From Corallium rubrum (lineage: Eukaryota > Cnidaria > Anthozoa > Scleralcyonacea > Coralliidae), in contig OZ036016.1 in assembly GCA_964035015.1 (NCBI GenBank), forward strand, positions 3,033,552 through 3,097,551: a DNA stretch of 64,000 nucleotides. The letters run 5' to 3'. The first letter of the stretch is position 1, and every line of letters begins with the position of its first letter. Below the pieces are notes generated by a model. That model was given only the letters and a program-made list of their open reading frames with translations, was not told where the DNA came from and did no database searches. The position numbers and the translations under genes were made by a program. Positions 42,886-55,019 of this stretch are shown one piece after another.

Positions 42886-44228
42886 GCATGCACGAGCTTT
42901 TCTAACCAGCGCTGGCGGAGGTATATGCAGTCTCGCGGAGTGATCCTGGACAAAAGTCCTTGGGACACCATGCGAAAGTCGTCCGGACAATTTTGTCCAG
43001 AATTGTAGTTCCATCAGAGTGATGCCATCAATAAATAAAGCCTTTTTCGTTTCCTTCTATTGATAGATTCATAATCTATAGTAGTAGTTCAATGTTCATG
43101 ACTTTACTTTCTTTATGGAAAGATAATTTAAGAATATGATATTACAAGCTAGTCCGCTTTGCCAAGATCTCGCGTATGCTATTTTTCTTGTTAATTTTCA
43201 TATTTCATTTACAGTACTTTTAAAACACTTGAGTTTTATGATTAAACACATTAATTACTGGGACTACCGTAAGTATTGTTACTGCATGTAAACCAACAGC
43301 TGCAAAAATTGGGTCATTTCTTTTTTTTCTTACTAATGAAATGTATATAATCATGTGTTCTCTTTGGCTTTTGTGCATATTGTGTTACTTGCAATCATAG
43401 TCCCTAGAATTATATTGTCTGGAGACGCGGCGAATGTCAAAGCGGTTAACAGTGAGCTACAATTTAGGCTGAGAGTGGCAAATAAGGTGCACAATCTTTT
43501 GTTTTACGTTCATTAATATTGATAAAGCAACGATGCTATTGGTTGATTGCTTCATTATACCAAAAATACAATGTGTTCAGCAAGCGTTAAGGTGAAATAA
43601 GGTGCACAAACGTGAACAAAAACCTAGAACAAAGACTTTGGCCACCTTGGAAGTTGTCAGTCATGCCGTAGACACATGTAGGCGCTGCGTACCTATTCTT
43701 ATAAGAGTGTGAAGATGGTGAATAAAGTGGGAAGTCCTTGACTTGCCACGCTCGAACATACACACATAGACACGTCTCGACCAAAGCAAAGAGGTTAGTG
43801 AAGCTTAGCAAGCGTTGTAGTTGAAGACATCGCTCCTTTCTTCACCTCACACTTTCTCATCCCCGCGCATTCTTAAACATGTAGGTATCCATTGTAAAAG
43901 AGCCGGACTTCGGATCTCAGTCTATATATGTTATAGGTACAACAATAATGTGGTCCGCTACATATTAGTTGACTTGACAAAAAGTATTGCGAACACAAAT
44001 TTTAATCTATAAAAATATATTAAAATTGAAACAGTGAAATAAAAGTAGTGTGCTGCGTAGGCAGTGTTGAAATACAAATTGAGATATAGTAAGATTTGAG
44101 TACCGCCGAAATAATTGAACGCAGTTTCTAACGTTTTGAACGAAGGCCCTTTCTGAGGCAAATATAGCTTACCCCTTAGTCTCCCCCCGTTTTGTTTAAA
44201 TCTGAAATTTTGAAGCATATATTGCACA

Positions 44229-44295
44229 TGGGTGAAGGAAAATTCGAGTGTAGAATATATACATTATATTCTACACTCGAATTTTCCTTCACCCA
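44229..44295. repeat. Near-perfect 67-bp hairpin, unit A (also units B and C)
   Basis: GGGTGAAGGAAAATTCGAGT and its complement form arms of about 30 bp around TATACATTAT. Copies are at about 52592-52658 and 59213-59279. The right arm with about 50 following bases recurs directly at about 44543-44625, so the SINE between is flanked by direct repeats. Confidence 0.85.
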
Positions 44296-44418
44296 AAATT
44301 CTTAGAACATGCTGTGTAATCGAGTGAAATGCCCAATATTACTTATAATAAACCCAATTCTCTCCTGGCCTTACCACATTATTATATATACAGAACTCGC
44401 GATCAAGCTCTCGGCAAC

Positions 44419-44492
44419 GCCCTCCGTGGCTCAGTGGTCAGAGCATTGCACTAGAATCGCAAGGTCGTGGGTTAAATTCCTGCCGGAAGGCC
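44419..44492 (+). mobile_element. tRNA-like SINE head, unit A
   Basis: The 74 bp fold as a tRNA: acceptor GCCCTCC/GGAAGGC with one mismatch, A box TGGCTCAGTGGTCAGAGCA, anticodon loop CTAGAAT (AGA), B box GGTCGTGGGTTAAATTCC. AGA would specify Ser, but the long variable arm of tRNA-Ser is absent. With identical copies in units B and C this is a SINE head, not a functional tRNA. Confidence 0.65.
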
Positions 44493-44863
44493 TGTGTAGT
44501 TGCATTTTTCGCAACTGGTCCCGGTTTGGTCTTAAAATGTATATATTCTACACTCAAATTTTCCTTCACTTAAAATCCTTAGAACATGCTATGTAATCGA
44601 GTGAAATGCCCAATATTACTTATATTGGACATGTCTGCCTGCATGTAAATCTAAAACCCGAACAATCCAACTGATAGATTAGAATATACTGAGTTAATTT
44701 TTTCAAGATTTTGAGATGTGTATGTAAATGAGCTAATGTACAGGGCCACCTTAAATTAGCCTTATTTTCATCGAGAAGTAGACTTTTGTAAACAATGCCC
44801 CCAAACCAGGCGTCAGATACTTCTGCTATCGATACATCAATAACTATTCAGTTTTTTAATAAA

Positions 44864-44996
44864 GGTAAAGTAAGGTAAAGTAAAGTAAAGTAAAGTAAAG
44901 TAAAGTAAAGTAAAGTAAAGTAAAGTAAAGTAAAGTAAAGTAAAGTAAAGTAAAGTAAAGTAAAGTAAAGTAAAGTAAAGTAAAGTAAAGTAAAGG
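44864..44996. repeat. AAAGT pentanucleotide microsatellite, unit A
   Basis: About 25 AAAGT units. The same locus in units B (53130-53303) and C (59751-59907) is a GAGTA array instead. Confidence 0.95.
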
Positions 44997-45883
44997 GACT
45001 TTATTTACTGAGGGTAATGTATGACAGTATTTAGATACTGATAACCCAATGAACATTCCTTGATGGAACTAGTTTGTAGAATTAACTAGTATTCGTAGAA
45101 AAAACTATGGTGTTGGTTTTGCGTAGGGAGGAAAACCGGAGAAACCGGGCAAAACGAACCCTCAAGGCAAAGAAGAGAACCAACAACTCAACTCACATGA
45201 AGCTAAGGTAGTCACTCATCCGGGCTTAACTCCAGCTGTGAGCGGCAACGGCCGGCTAACACGTTGTGCCATCCATGCCCAATTAGTCAGATATGGAAAT
45301 TAGATGTCCGTGAGTGTTTTTCGTATATGTCAGTCTTTATATACGCCTTGAAATTAAGACTTGACTTTTATATTTGCAATAGAATTTTATTTGATGCATG
45401 TACCATAGATAATGGAAGGGGAACTGGATAGGAAACTTCAAACGAGGTTAACGAACCGGAAACGTTGTTTGCACAACTTGCTATGGTAATTACACACTTA
45501 AAAGCAGCTAATGCACCTATTGCTGAAATTAGACAAAAGTGTAATATCACTTAAGTTCAGCAGTGTCTGATTTTAGCCATGTGGGACCACCCGTTAGGTG
45601 CATTGCCCGCTTATAAGCGTATAATTACCATAGCAAGTTGTGCAAACATCGTTTCCGGTTTCGTAAGTTTCCTATCCAGTTCCCCTTCCATTATCTATCC
45701 ATGTACGACAACGAACCAAATTTCCGAACTATGAAAATGTCGCCCAACAATGTCTTTTATTCGCTATTGCAACACAATACGCTTGACTATGTGGGGTTTA
45801 TAAGTGGCTTGGATATGAAAATTAATGAATGTAACATATTCATCGTTTTCTGGGTTGTTCTGGATATAAAAAATGTTTAAAAA

Positions 45884-45979
45884 CGGGGGTCCAAATCCGC
45901 CAACGGGGGTCCATATTTACTAGTAGATTTGGACCCCCCGGTCTACTAGGAGATTTGGACCAGGGGGTCCAAATCCGCT
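45884..45979. repeat. VNTR of 26 bp, one unit (unit A)
   Basis: GGGGGTCCAAATCCGC palindromic flanks surround one CCCCCCGGTCTACTAGGAGA unit. Unit B has two (53917-54034) and unit C four (60524-60694). Confidence 0.85.
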
Positions 45980-46257
45980 GTGACACCGGGCTTAACTTCA
46001 GCAGTGAGAGGCAATGGGCTAAAAGCTTGTGCCACCAATGCCATCTAGGTATACTACAAGGACTGAATGACGAAGTTGGGTAATCTGGAGCAGCGAAAAG
46101 TAACCGCCGCGTTCTCAACCATGCCTATACTAATTAATTAGTCAGATATGGAAATTAGACTGTCCGCGAGTGTTTGTCTGCATGTCATGTTTACTGATTT
46201 TACGACTTGAAAGACCTCTTGACTTCCACGAATCTCTTATACAGTGCGTCGTTCAAT

Positions 46258-46521
46258 ATGTCTGGGTTAGACGAAGATAAGTTGGTAGAGCAGTTAGTTT
46301 GGAGTAGCACCATATACAGTCTGGCTCAGCTCGTCGAGAACTTCGACCTACCACAGGTGGTTCGCGTCGACCACGGCTACTACGGCGAGAGTGACAAAAC
46401 GAGTTTGGATAGCGACCAAATTCTCGTCATGCATTTCTTACGAAGCAAGCAGAAACTCGTCGGAGAAGACTCCGCAAGAATGGCGATAGCAATCTCGCTA
46501 GATTGTCGTGTAAAATGCCAG
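46258..46521 (+). CDS. GAREM-like gene 3, exon 1 (CABIT start)
   Basis: Encodes 88 residues from MSGLDEDKLVEQLVW to CRVKCQ, the first part of the CABIT domain (LPQVVRVDHGYYGESDKTSL). The start was chosen by alignment with genes 1 and 2; an upstream in-frame extension (LLYSASFN) is probably leader. The donor CCAG/GTATAT joins in phase 0 to 49179. Nearly identical to exon 1 of genes 4 and 5, differing at the DHGYYGES segment. Confidence 0.8.
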
Positions 46522-47290
46522 GTATATATCTATAACTAGGACTAACTGACTAAGTAGCATATTTCAAACTAATTTCCCGCGAGCAACCGCTTTGTATACA
46601 CAAAGTCAAGAGCGGCGGTATACAGGTTGCTTCCTCGGTAGAAGATAAAGACTTTCTCAATCTTAGGGTTGGGTTTATGAGTACGATAAGGAATAGTATT
46701 TGATTTTTGGTTAGGACTAGAAGCCGAAAGCAACGTTGAATGTAGTTGTGACGTTAGTCTGTGCCTATCTGTCTCTATATCTGAATAATCACGTGGAATA
46801 TGGGGCTATAATATAATAGCACGCTCAAATGCTCAATATTTTTGAAGATTACGTTAAGCCTTACTCTAACCTCTCAATAAGGCAGGTATAACTTCTGTCA
46901 TATGTGAGCATCTTGACTAAATAAAATTAAATCATTCTTGCTGCTTTCCCCTTCTTTTTTTATGACGTTAGTTAACGATGATAAAACAAAAATTCAGCTT
47001 GTCGTATATTTAAAAACACTTGACAGTCACAGTAAAAAAAAAAAGATAGTAACATCTCGTGCAGTTTTTCGATATCTTGCTTCGTTATTGAGGTATTTCA
47101 GTTAGAAGGTTATATGTATCGTTGCTATTATTAAGCCATATTTAATTCGAAGGGAGCGTGTGGATGTGTTTTTCCCACAACATCAAACATGTCGATTTTT
47201 AAGTGATTATGTTTGATAATAGCAACCTTCTCCGATAACTCATTCAGTACGTACATGAGATGTCAAGATGTTTAATTTGCATGTTAAACA

Positions 47291-48579
47291 GAGAAGCGCC
47301 ACGAGATACATCTTAAATCTACCGTTCAGTAGCTCTGTTTGCTATACTTCAAGGCTGCAGTCTTTATCACTCCTACCTATATATGCTACTGGCATGAATT
47401 TTTAGACTTAGTATTTTTCTTTAAACTAACACATGGTCTGATTAACTTAAATGCATCTATTGTTCCTCATGTACGCAGTACTGGACGTACGCAATCATCT
47501 GCGGATGTTAAGACTATAAAGTATAGATAGATAGATAGAAAAATTTATTTAACCACGCTAACCCCGTCAACCGAAGCTGATTTCCACAGGGGGCGTGTAT
47601 AAAAGAAATTACAGAAGTATAAACTTTAGAATAATTATTTACAAAATATTAGAAATAGTATTTTGGTAAAGTATAGTACTTGGTAAGTAAGCAACGTAAC
47701 ATAATCTATTTACAATTTTTTTTTTGTTTAAAATATGTGAGCGGCAATTTTCTTTTGGAAACATGACAGAGATTTGCTCTCCCTAATTTCGTTTGGAATA
47801 GAGTTCCATAGCTTAGCACCATCATACATAAAACTCTTTTTCATATTATTAGTGCGAGGTTGTGGTAGACAAAGACCACTTGAAATATTCCGAAGTTTAT
47901 AATTTGTTATATTATTCTTATACGTGAAGAGGTTTGTGAGAGACTCAGGGCCTACTTTATTTAAAGTTTTGTACATCATTCTTACTTTTGCCTTTTTTTC
48001 TTATCATATCAAGTGGCTCCCAGCCTAAGGCATATAAAGCAATAGAGTGATCTACATACATCATTGCTCAAATTTGAAATAATTCGAGCTGCTCTGTTTT
48101 GGAGTTTTTGTAGTCGTTTAGATTGTGATGTACCCAAATGTAGAACTACGACATACCAAAGCTCTTACATTGTAAGAGTTACTCGCACTTGGAACATCCT
48201 AGCAGATAAACTGAATTCTTCTATGGATAGCTTGGGCGTTTTTAAATATTTTCTTTTAAATTATTACTTTACTGCCCTGGATACTAGTTTTAATGTAGAC
48301 GATCCTAGAACTTTTAAAACTATCTGCAGTAAATGTAATACTGCTCGTAGTCTTGATCACAGAATAACTTGTTGCTTTTAATTTGGATTTATTTATTTTT
48401 AATATTCTGTGTTGTTGATTAAGAATTTCGAATTTATATGCGGGTCCGCTGTAATTGGCAATGCTGTTGCGGATACCCTGCCTGTTATGTTTTGATTGTT
48501 TGTACTGTAATTTTTGTTAAATATTTGTAATGTCATGAGGCGAAGTTTTTAAATAAATAAAATAAAAATAAATAAAATA
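47291..48579 (+). mobile_element. 5'-truncated LINE, split by an antisense LINE
   Basis: The plus-strand reverse transcriptase tail starts QRSATRYILNLPFSSS (47291 on). It continues with WHEFLDLVFFFKLTHGLINL (about 47391) and stops near 47522. It resumes at about 48123 with PKCRTTTYQSSYIVRVTRTW and DDPRTFKTICSKCNTARSL to the stop at 48381. An AATAAA-type tail runs to 48579. Units B and C show the empty site (CATGTTAAACTGAAATATC). Confidence 0.8.
47523..48122 (-). mobile_element. Antisense LINE fragment nested in the previous LINE
   Basis: The minus strand reads LKRLQKLQNRAARII, ALYALGWEPL (with frameshifts), then MMYKTLNKVGPESLTNLF, YKLRNISSGLCLPQPRTNN and KKSFMYDGAKLWNSIPNEIR to a stop at 47728. 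A 3' tail carries CTATCTATCTAT repeats at 47523. This is the same family as 13571-13831. Confidence 0.8.
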
Positions 48580-48587
48580 AAAATATC

Positions 48588-49015
48588 TAGAGGTGAGCCG
48601 ATCATCGGCAAAACATCGGCAGAGCCGATTAACGGCTAGTTTTTCTCACAATCGGCCATCGGCCGATTGTCTTTCACCATCGGATCCTCGTATTTCTGCT
48701 CTCTCGTCCTCGTTTATCATTGTTTGGCATTTTTGCGCTTGTTGAGTTGTTGGTACAAAAATATTTTAAATAAAGGAAACCCTGCTGACTACTTGACTGT
48801 TTTCTGTTTGTTTTGTTGCGCTCAAAATACGAGAATTGGCTTGATGACTTCCTCTCATTGCGAAACTTGAGATGAATAAAACGACAAAACGGGAGCACTG
48901 AGCATCAGGTTAGCAAACATCGGTTTTGCCGATTAATCGGCCGATGGTGGGGAAATATCGGCTCTAAACAATCGGTATCGGCAATCAGCTTTTTTTTAAC
49001 ATCGGCTCACCTCTA
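48588..49015. mobile_element. hAT-type MITE in gene 3 intron
   Basis: Terminal inverted repeats TAGAGGTGAGCCGAT and complement, with an exact 8-bp target duplication AAAATATC (48580-48587 and 49016-49023). Interior arms are rich in CGATCGGC-type words (ATCGGCCGATTGT). 8-bp duplications and a TAGAGGTG start are hAT hallmarks. Absent at the paralogous sites in genes 4 and 5. Confidence 0.9.
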
Positions 49016-49178
49016 AAAATATCTGAAAAACGAAGCAAGGCAACGAAAAACTGCAAAAGACGTTACTCTGTCATTTTAAGTGCTCTTTCAAATAAGACAG
49101 ACTTGATTAATTTTCGATTCATAGACACCGTAATGGCCTTTAAATATCCATTCTCTCTCTATATATATATATCTCCAG

Positions 49179-50654
49179 GTATATCCATTACCGATGCAAT
49201 GTAGCTACGACAAGATTCTCACCGACCAAATGTCTTTTGTGTATCCCGAAACGAAATATTTCCGGGTGTTGGACGAGCACGTCAACACAGAGAAACGCCA
49301 AAAACTGCTCCAAGTCGGCACAATTCTTGAAATCAAGACGATCAACTCCAAGACATGTTCCGTGATATGCGAAAACGTGGCAACGAAGGAAAGTGTGTCC
49401 CTTCCGTTCGGGTGCAGCACAATCTTCGAACCTCTCCTCGACTATGAAGAATACACGGTAAAAAAAGTGAGAAAAAAGTTCGGGCTGCCAGCGAAAGTTC
49501 GTTTCTTGGAAGACAAGTCGGAAACATGGAACGATCCTTACAGTGCGAAATCGATGAAATTAGTTTCAAGTTTGGGAAAAGTCACCATTCTTCATGACCT
49601 CGTCACAGATACGGAGGTGGTTGCGACTACAGTTGGTGGTAACCGGAACAGTTGCCTGCAGCTCCCGAAGGACTTAAGCTTGCAACTTTGCTTGGCCGAA
49701 GGACTCATCCGCGGCGAGGAATCCTATACGAATATCGTGGAAACACTCGACCAAGAGTTTTACAACATGGCCCTGGACGACTTCGACTATGGCGAAACAG
49801 CCGTCTACCAACACCTCGACGAGATCGATGTTGGCAAAATTCAGAGTCGTCTTTTTGAGCGAGCAGAATCGTCAGGCGGCGAACTGGCAGCGACCGCCCC
49901 CGAGCTGCCTCCGAGGAATATTCGTGTGCCACCTCCGGTACGTCCACCAAAGCGTAGCAATTTAGTTAACAAGAAACTGAAAAAAATTTGGCCGCGTGAT
50001 ATTTTACAAAAGTTCAAACCGCGTCGGGAACAGCAACCTGGTAAGCAGACTATTGGGCAAGGCAACGCAGGCAGTGGATTTCCTCGAAATCCTACATCAC
50101 CCCAGAAGGAAAGTAAAGAGAACGAAGAATATTTGGCGCCCCTAGAAGATTCCGATCAACATGACTATACCTACATTGGTCTACAAGACATCGAGAGCTA
50201 CATGGACGCAGCTAAGAAAAGCATTCAAGACGTGTTCTTGGACTTCTCTGTGGAAATAGGAACTGACGAGATCAAGCAGCGAATGACGGGGGAACACAGT
50301 TGTCCGTCTTTAAAATCTGAAGCAGGTTCGGGCCAAGCCTCTGCGTTTTCTGTTGTTTCGCCAAAATCAACTCCCAAACAGATTGCCAGAAGCAACGTTT
50401 TGAAACGAGGCCCTAAAATGATCGACAAACCCAAGGATTTAAGTAAAAGACCTGTGGGATTGAAAAGTTTGTCAAGCTCTTTACAAAGAAACAAAAGCGG
50501 CAGTGATAGTTCTGAACATGTCGAAACAACACAACCAGAGCTTGACTACGTCACCGGGAAAGAAGATAGTCATTACACCAACTTAGACGTTTATTATGTC
50601 TCCAGTAATACGGACGTTTATCAGAAACTCGATTGGGGAAAGGAAGAGCGATAG
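49179..50654 (+). pseudogene. GAREM-like gene 3, exon 2, truncated before the SAM domain
   Basis: Begins after CTCCAG and continues the CABIT domain (VYPLPMQCSYDKILTDQM, YTVKKVRKKFGLPAKVRFLE). It has the SH3-type linker VPPPVRPPKR, tyrosine sites EEYLAPLE, DYTYIGL, HYTNLDVYYV (YTNL fits the Grb2 SH2 consensus), and stops at TAG 50652-50654. Compared with gene 4, a 13-bp and a 5-bp insertion around 50649-50700 create three in-frame stops before the frame is restored. The tyrosine cassettes are reduced to about one. The intact SAM frame continues to 51092. The product would be 580 residues without SAM: either a pseudogene or a truncated isoform. Confidence 0.75.
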
Positions 50655-50699
50655 AAAGTCTTATACCAAAGCTAGTATAGCTCAGCCTGAAGTTTACTT

Positions 50700-51092
50700 T
50701 CTCAAGGGTCTGCCATATCTACAAGAGACTCGACTGCGAACGATTATGATGAACCTGATTCGGGAACGGCAGAAAGGGTCACCAAACCGAGTATAGCTCA
50801 ACCCGAAGTCCTGAAGTCTTCCTCATCCGAAAAGGAAGAAATCTACCAAACCATTGCTCGGATTTCACAAGACTTGTCGGGTTTGAGCATCAAAGATGTC
50901 GGTAGTTTATTGGTGAATTTGAACATGGCAACCTACGTGCAGTTGTTCGAGGACGAGTTGGTTGATGGTGAGTTGCTAGCAAGCATGGATCAAGAGTCTC
51001 TGGAATCGTTGAACGTAAGCTCTTATCACGTTAAGAAACTGTTGAAATTTATTAACGGATGGCGGCCAAATGTGACTTCAGTTTTAAAGTGA
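50700..51092 (+). pseudogene. GAREM-like gene 3, stranded cassette remnant and SAM domain
   Basis: Same reading frame as exon 2 but behind the stops at 50652-50690. Reads QGSAIST-type cassette, then DLSGLSIKDVGSLLVNLNMA ... HVKKLLKFINGWRPN and VTSVLK, stop at 51090-51092. The SAM sequence itself is undamaged, so the disabling change is recent or splicing bypasses it. Confidence 0.75.
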
Positions 51093-54000
51093 AGTCTGTA
51101 GAAATGACGTCTGCTACAGCAGGCTACCTCTGAACGGGTTAAGTAGGGAATTGGCAAGACAAGGGAAATGCAGTATCAGTCAACTGAGAGATGCTGTAGT
51201 AGCTTTGAGAAATACGTGTATATATAACGAGCCCCAATGAGGGAGAAGCATTTGTCTGCGGTTGCCAAATAACCCATAGACACTGTTTGATAGGATCGCA
51301 TTGCTGTGAATCGCTTTGTTACAAGTATATAGTTACATTTAATCGTTACCTTTTTTGGTAACTTTAGCAGTATTTAACAAGTTAGTTAAGGTGATTGTAA
51401 CTAATTACAAAAATTCGGGAAAAGTAAAGATAATTAGTTGCATAGTTGAGAGCGCTGTTACTTTTCGCGACTCCAAATCACTCAAGCTCGTCATTCAGTC
51501 CTTGTACTGTACTCAGATGTCATTGGTGGCACTAGCTTTCCCCCAGTCCATTCTACTAACTACAATCCTGACAAAAGTCGTTGGGACACTGCGAAGGTAG
51601 TCAAAAACCCCAAAGTGTCCCAACAAACGAATTCATTAATTTTCAATAAAGCACAGCATTTTAGCTTTGTAACAATGCAAAAGATCTACAGTTTAATAAA
51701 AGAGCCCCCGTCTCTGCTACCCCCTTACCCCTCAATGGGGAAGGCAGGCTAGCCCGCTTTGCCAAGATCTCGCTTATGCTATTTTTCTTGTTCATTTTCA
51801 TATTTCATGTACAGTTACTCTTGAAATACTTGAGTTTTATGATTAAACACATTAAGAATTGGTACTACCGTAAGTATTGTTACTGCACGTAAACCAATGG
51901 CTGTAAAAATTGGGTTATTTCTTGTTTTCTTACTAATAAAATGTATATAATTATGTGTTCTCTTTGTCATTTGTGCATATTGTGTTACTTGCAATCAAGG
52001 AATTTTGAAGTCGTCAGTCATGCAGTAGACACATGTACGCGCTGCGTACCTATTTTTATAAGAGTGTGAAGATCGTGAACGAAGTGGGAAGCCCTTGACT
52101 TGCCACGCTCGAACATACACACATAGACACGTCTCGACCAAAACAAAGAGGTTAGTGAAGCTTAGCAAGCGTTGTAGTTGAAGACATCGCTCCTTTCTTC
52201 ACCTCACATGCACTTTCTCATCCCCGCACATTCTTAAACATGTAGGTATCCATTGTGAAAGAGCCGGACTTCAGATCTCAGTCTATATATATGTTATAGG
52301 TACAACAATAATGTGGTCCGCTACATATTAGTTGACTTGACAAAAAGTATTGCAAACACAAATTTTAATCTATAAAAATATATTAAAATTGAAACAGTGA
52401 AATAAAAGTAGTGTGCTGCGTAGGCAGTGTTGAAATACAAATTGAGATATAGTAAGATTTGAGTACCGCCGAAATAATTGAACGCAGTTTCTAACGTTTT
52501 GAACGAAGGCCCTTTCTGAGGCAAATATAGTTTACCCCTTAGTCTCCCCCCGTTTTGTTTAAGTCTGAAATTTTGAAGCATATATTGGACATGGGTGAAG
52601 GAAAATTCGAGTGTAGAATATATACATTATATTCTACACTCGAATTTTCCTTCACCCAAAATTCTTAGAACATGCTGTGTAATCGAGTGAAATGCCCAAT
52701 ATTACTTATAATAAACCCAATTCTCTCCTGGCATTACCACATTATTATATATACAGAACTCGCGATCAAGCTCTCGGCAACGCCCTCCGTGGCTCAGTGG
52801 TCAGAGCATTGCACTAGAATCGCAAGGTCGTGGGTTAAATTCCTGCCGGAAGGCCTGTGTAGTTGCATTTTTCGCAACTGGTCCCGGTTTGGTCTTAAAA
52901 TGTATATATTCTACACTCAAATTTTCCTTCACCCAAAATCCTTAGAACATGCTATGTAATCGAGTGAAATGCCCAATATTACTTATATTGGACATGTCTG
53001 CCTGCATGTAAATCTAAAACCCAAACAATCCAACTGATGGATTAGAATAAATTGAGTTAATTTTTTCAAGATTTTGAGATGTGTATCCGGAAATGAGCTA
53101 ATGTACAGGACCACCTTAAATTTAGTCTAAAAGTAAAGTAAAGTAGAGTAGAGTAGAGTAGAGTAGAGTAGAGTAGAGTAGAGTAGAGTAGAGTAGAGTA
53201 GAGTAGAGTAGAGTAGAGTAGAGTAGAGTAGAGTAGAGTAGAGTAGAGTAGAGTAGAGTAGAGTAGAGTAGAGTAGAGTAGAGTAGAGTAAAGTAAAGTA
53301 AAGGGACTTTATTTATTGTATATATGACATATTATTGTATATATGACAGTATTTAGATACTGATAACCCAATGGTCCTCACCCCTTGATGGAACTAGTTC
53401 GTAGAATTAACTAGTGTTCGTAGAAAAAACTATGGTGTTGGTTTTGCGTAGGGAGGAAAACCGGAGAAACCGGGCAAAACGAACCCTCGAGGCAAAGAAG
53501 AGAACCAACAACTCAACTCACATGAAGCTAAGGTAGTCACTCATCCGGGCTTAACTTCAGCTGTGAGAGGCAACGGCCGGCTAACACGTTGTGCCATCCA
53601 TGCCCAATTAGTCAAATATGGAAATTAGATGTCCGCGAGTGTTTGTCTATATGTCAGTGTTTATATACGCCTTGAAATTAAGACTTGACTTTTATATTTG
53701 CAATAGAATTTTATTTGATGCATGTACGTCAACGAACCAAATTTCCGAACTATGAAAATGTCGCCCAATAATGTCTTTTATTCGCTATTGCAACACAATA
53801 CGCTTGACTATGTGGGGTTTATAAGTGGCTTGGATATGAAAATTAATGAATGTAATAAAGGTGAATGTAACATATTCATCGTTTTCTGGGTTCTGGATAT
53901 AAAAAATGTTTAAAAACGGGGGTCCAAATCCGCCAACGGGGGTCCATATTTACTAGTAGATTTGGACCCCCCGGTCTACTAGGAGATTTGGACCCCCCGG

Positions 54001-54308
54001 TCTACTAGGAGATTTGGACCAGGGGGTCCAAATCCGCTGTGACACCGGGCTTAACTTCAGCAGTGAGAGGCAATGGGCTAAAAGCTTGTGCCACCAATGC
54101 CATCTAGGTATACTACAAGGACTGAATGACGAAGTTGGGTAATCTGGAGCAGCGAAAAGTAACCGCCGCTTTCTCAACCATGCCTAATTAATTAGTCAGA
54201 TATGGAAATTAGACTGTCCGCGAGTGTTTGTCTACATGTCATTTTTACTTTTACGACTTGAAAGACCTCTTGACTTCCGCGAATCTCTTATACAGTGCGT
54301 CGTTCAAT
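51093..54308. repeat. 3' flank of gene 3 and duplication unit B, intergenic part
   Basis: 51093-51600 matches the 3' flanks of genes 2 and 4. 51750-54308 repeats unit A: hairpin about 52592-52658, SINE head 52782-52855, GAGTA array 53130-53303, GGAGGAAAACCGGAGAA block about 53450-53610, VNTR with two units 53917-54034. No separate gene is supported; the open frames here recur in all three units because the DNA is duplicated. Confidence 0.85.
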
Positions 54309-54572
54309 ATGTCTGGGTTAGACGAAGATAAGTTGGTAGAGCAGTTAGTTTGGAGTAGCACCATATACAGTCTGGCTCAGCTCGTCGAGAACTTCGACCT
54401 ACCACAGGTGGTTCGCGTCGAGCAGGGCTACTACGGCGAGAGTGACAAAACGAGTTTGGATAGCGACCAAATTCTCGTCATGCATTTCTTACGAAGCAAG
54501 CAGAAACTCGTCGGAGAAGACTCCGCAAGAATGGCGATAGCAATCTCGCTAGATTGTCGTGTAAAATGCCAG
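54309..54572 (+). CDS. GAREM-like gene 4, exon 1
   Basis: 88 residues, MSGLDEDKLVEQLVW to CRVKCQ, CABIT start. The donor CCAG/GTATAT joins in phase 0 to 55475. Differs from gene 3 exon 1 mainly by EQ for DH before GYYGES. Confidence 0.85.
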
Positions 54573-55019
54573 GTATATATCTATAACTAGGACTAACTGA
54601 CTAAGTAGCATATTTCAAACTAATTTCCCGCGAGCAACGGCTTTGTATACACAAAGTCAAGAGCGGCGGAATACAGGTTGCTTCCTCGAGTAGAAAATAA
54701 AGACTCTCAATCTTTGGGTTAGGTTTATGAGTGCGATAAGGAATAGTATTTGATTTTTGGTTGGGACTAGAAGCCGAAAGCAACGTTGAATGTAGTCGTG
54801 ATGTTAGTCTGTGCCTATCTGTCTCTATATCTGAATAATCACGTGGAATACGGGACTATAATATAATAGCACGCTCAATATTTCTGAAGATTACGTTAAG
54901 CCTTACTCTAAACCTCTCAATAAGGCAGGTATAACTTCTGTCATATGTGGGTATCTTGACTAAATAAGATTAAATCATTTTTGCTGCTTTCCCGCTTCTT
55001 TTTTTATGACATCAGTTAA

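Larger units (their letters stand above)
43155..46257. repeat. Duplication unit A, intergenic part
   Basis: First of three copies of the intergenic block (B: about 51750-54308; C: about 58378-60964). It contains in order GCTTTGCCAAGATCTCGC, a hairpin, a SINE, a pentanucleotide array, a GGAGGAAAACCGGAGAA SINE-like block, a VNTR, and the leader of exon 1. Unit A carries about 1 kb more than B and C near 43390-43620 and 45300-45700. The distance from gene 3 to gene 4 start codons is 8,051 bp, and from gene 4 to gene 5 is 6,656 bp. Confidence 0.85.
46976..49129. mobile_element. TTAA MITE of the GAREM-cluster family in gene 3 intron, interrupted
   Basis: The left end follows TTAA at 46972-46975. 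The right end (GATTCATAGACACC) is at 49129, only 50 bp before exon 2. The uninterrupted versions are 55020-55425 (gene 4) and 61677-62084 (gene 5). Here three later insertions occupy about 47291-49015. Confidence 0.7.

Noticed and set aside
44419..44492. Functional tRNA-Ser(AGA) gene
   Set aside because: Lacks the long variable arm of tRNA-Ser, has an acceptor mismatch, and is copied with flanks in units B and C; a SINE head fits better.
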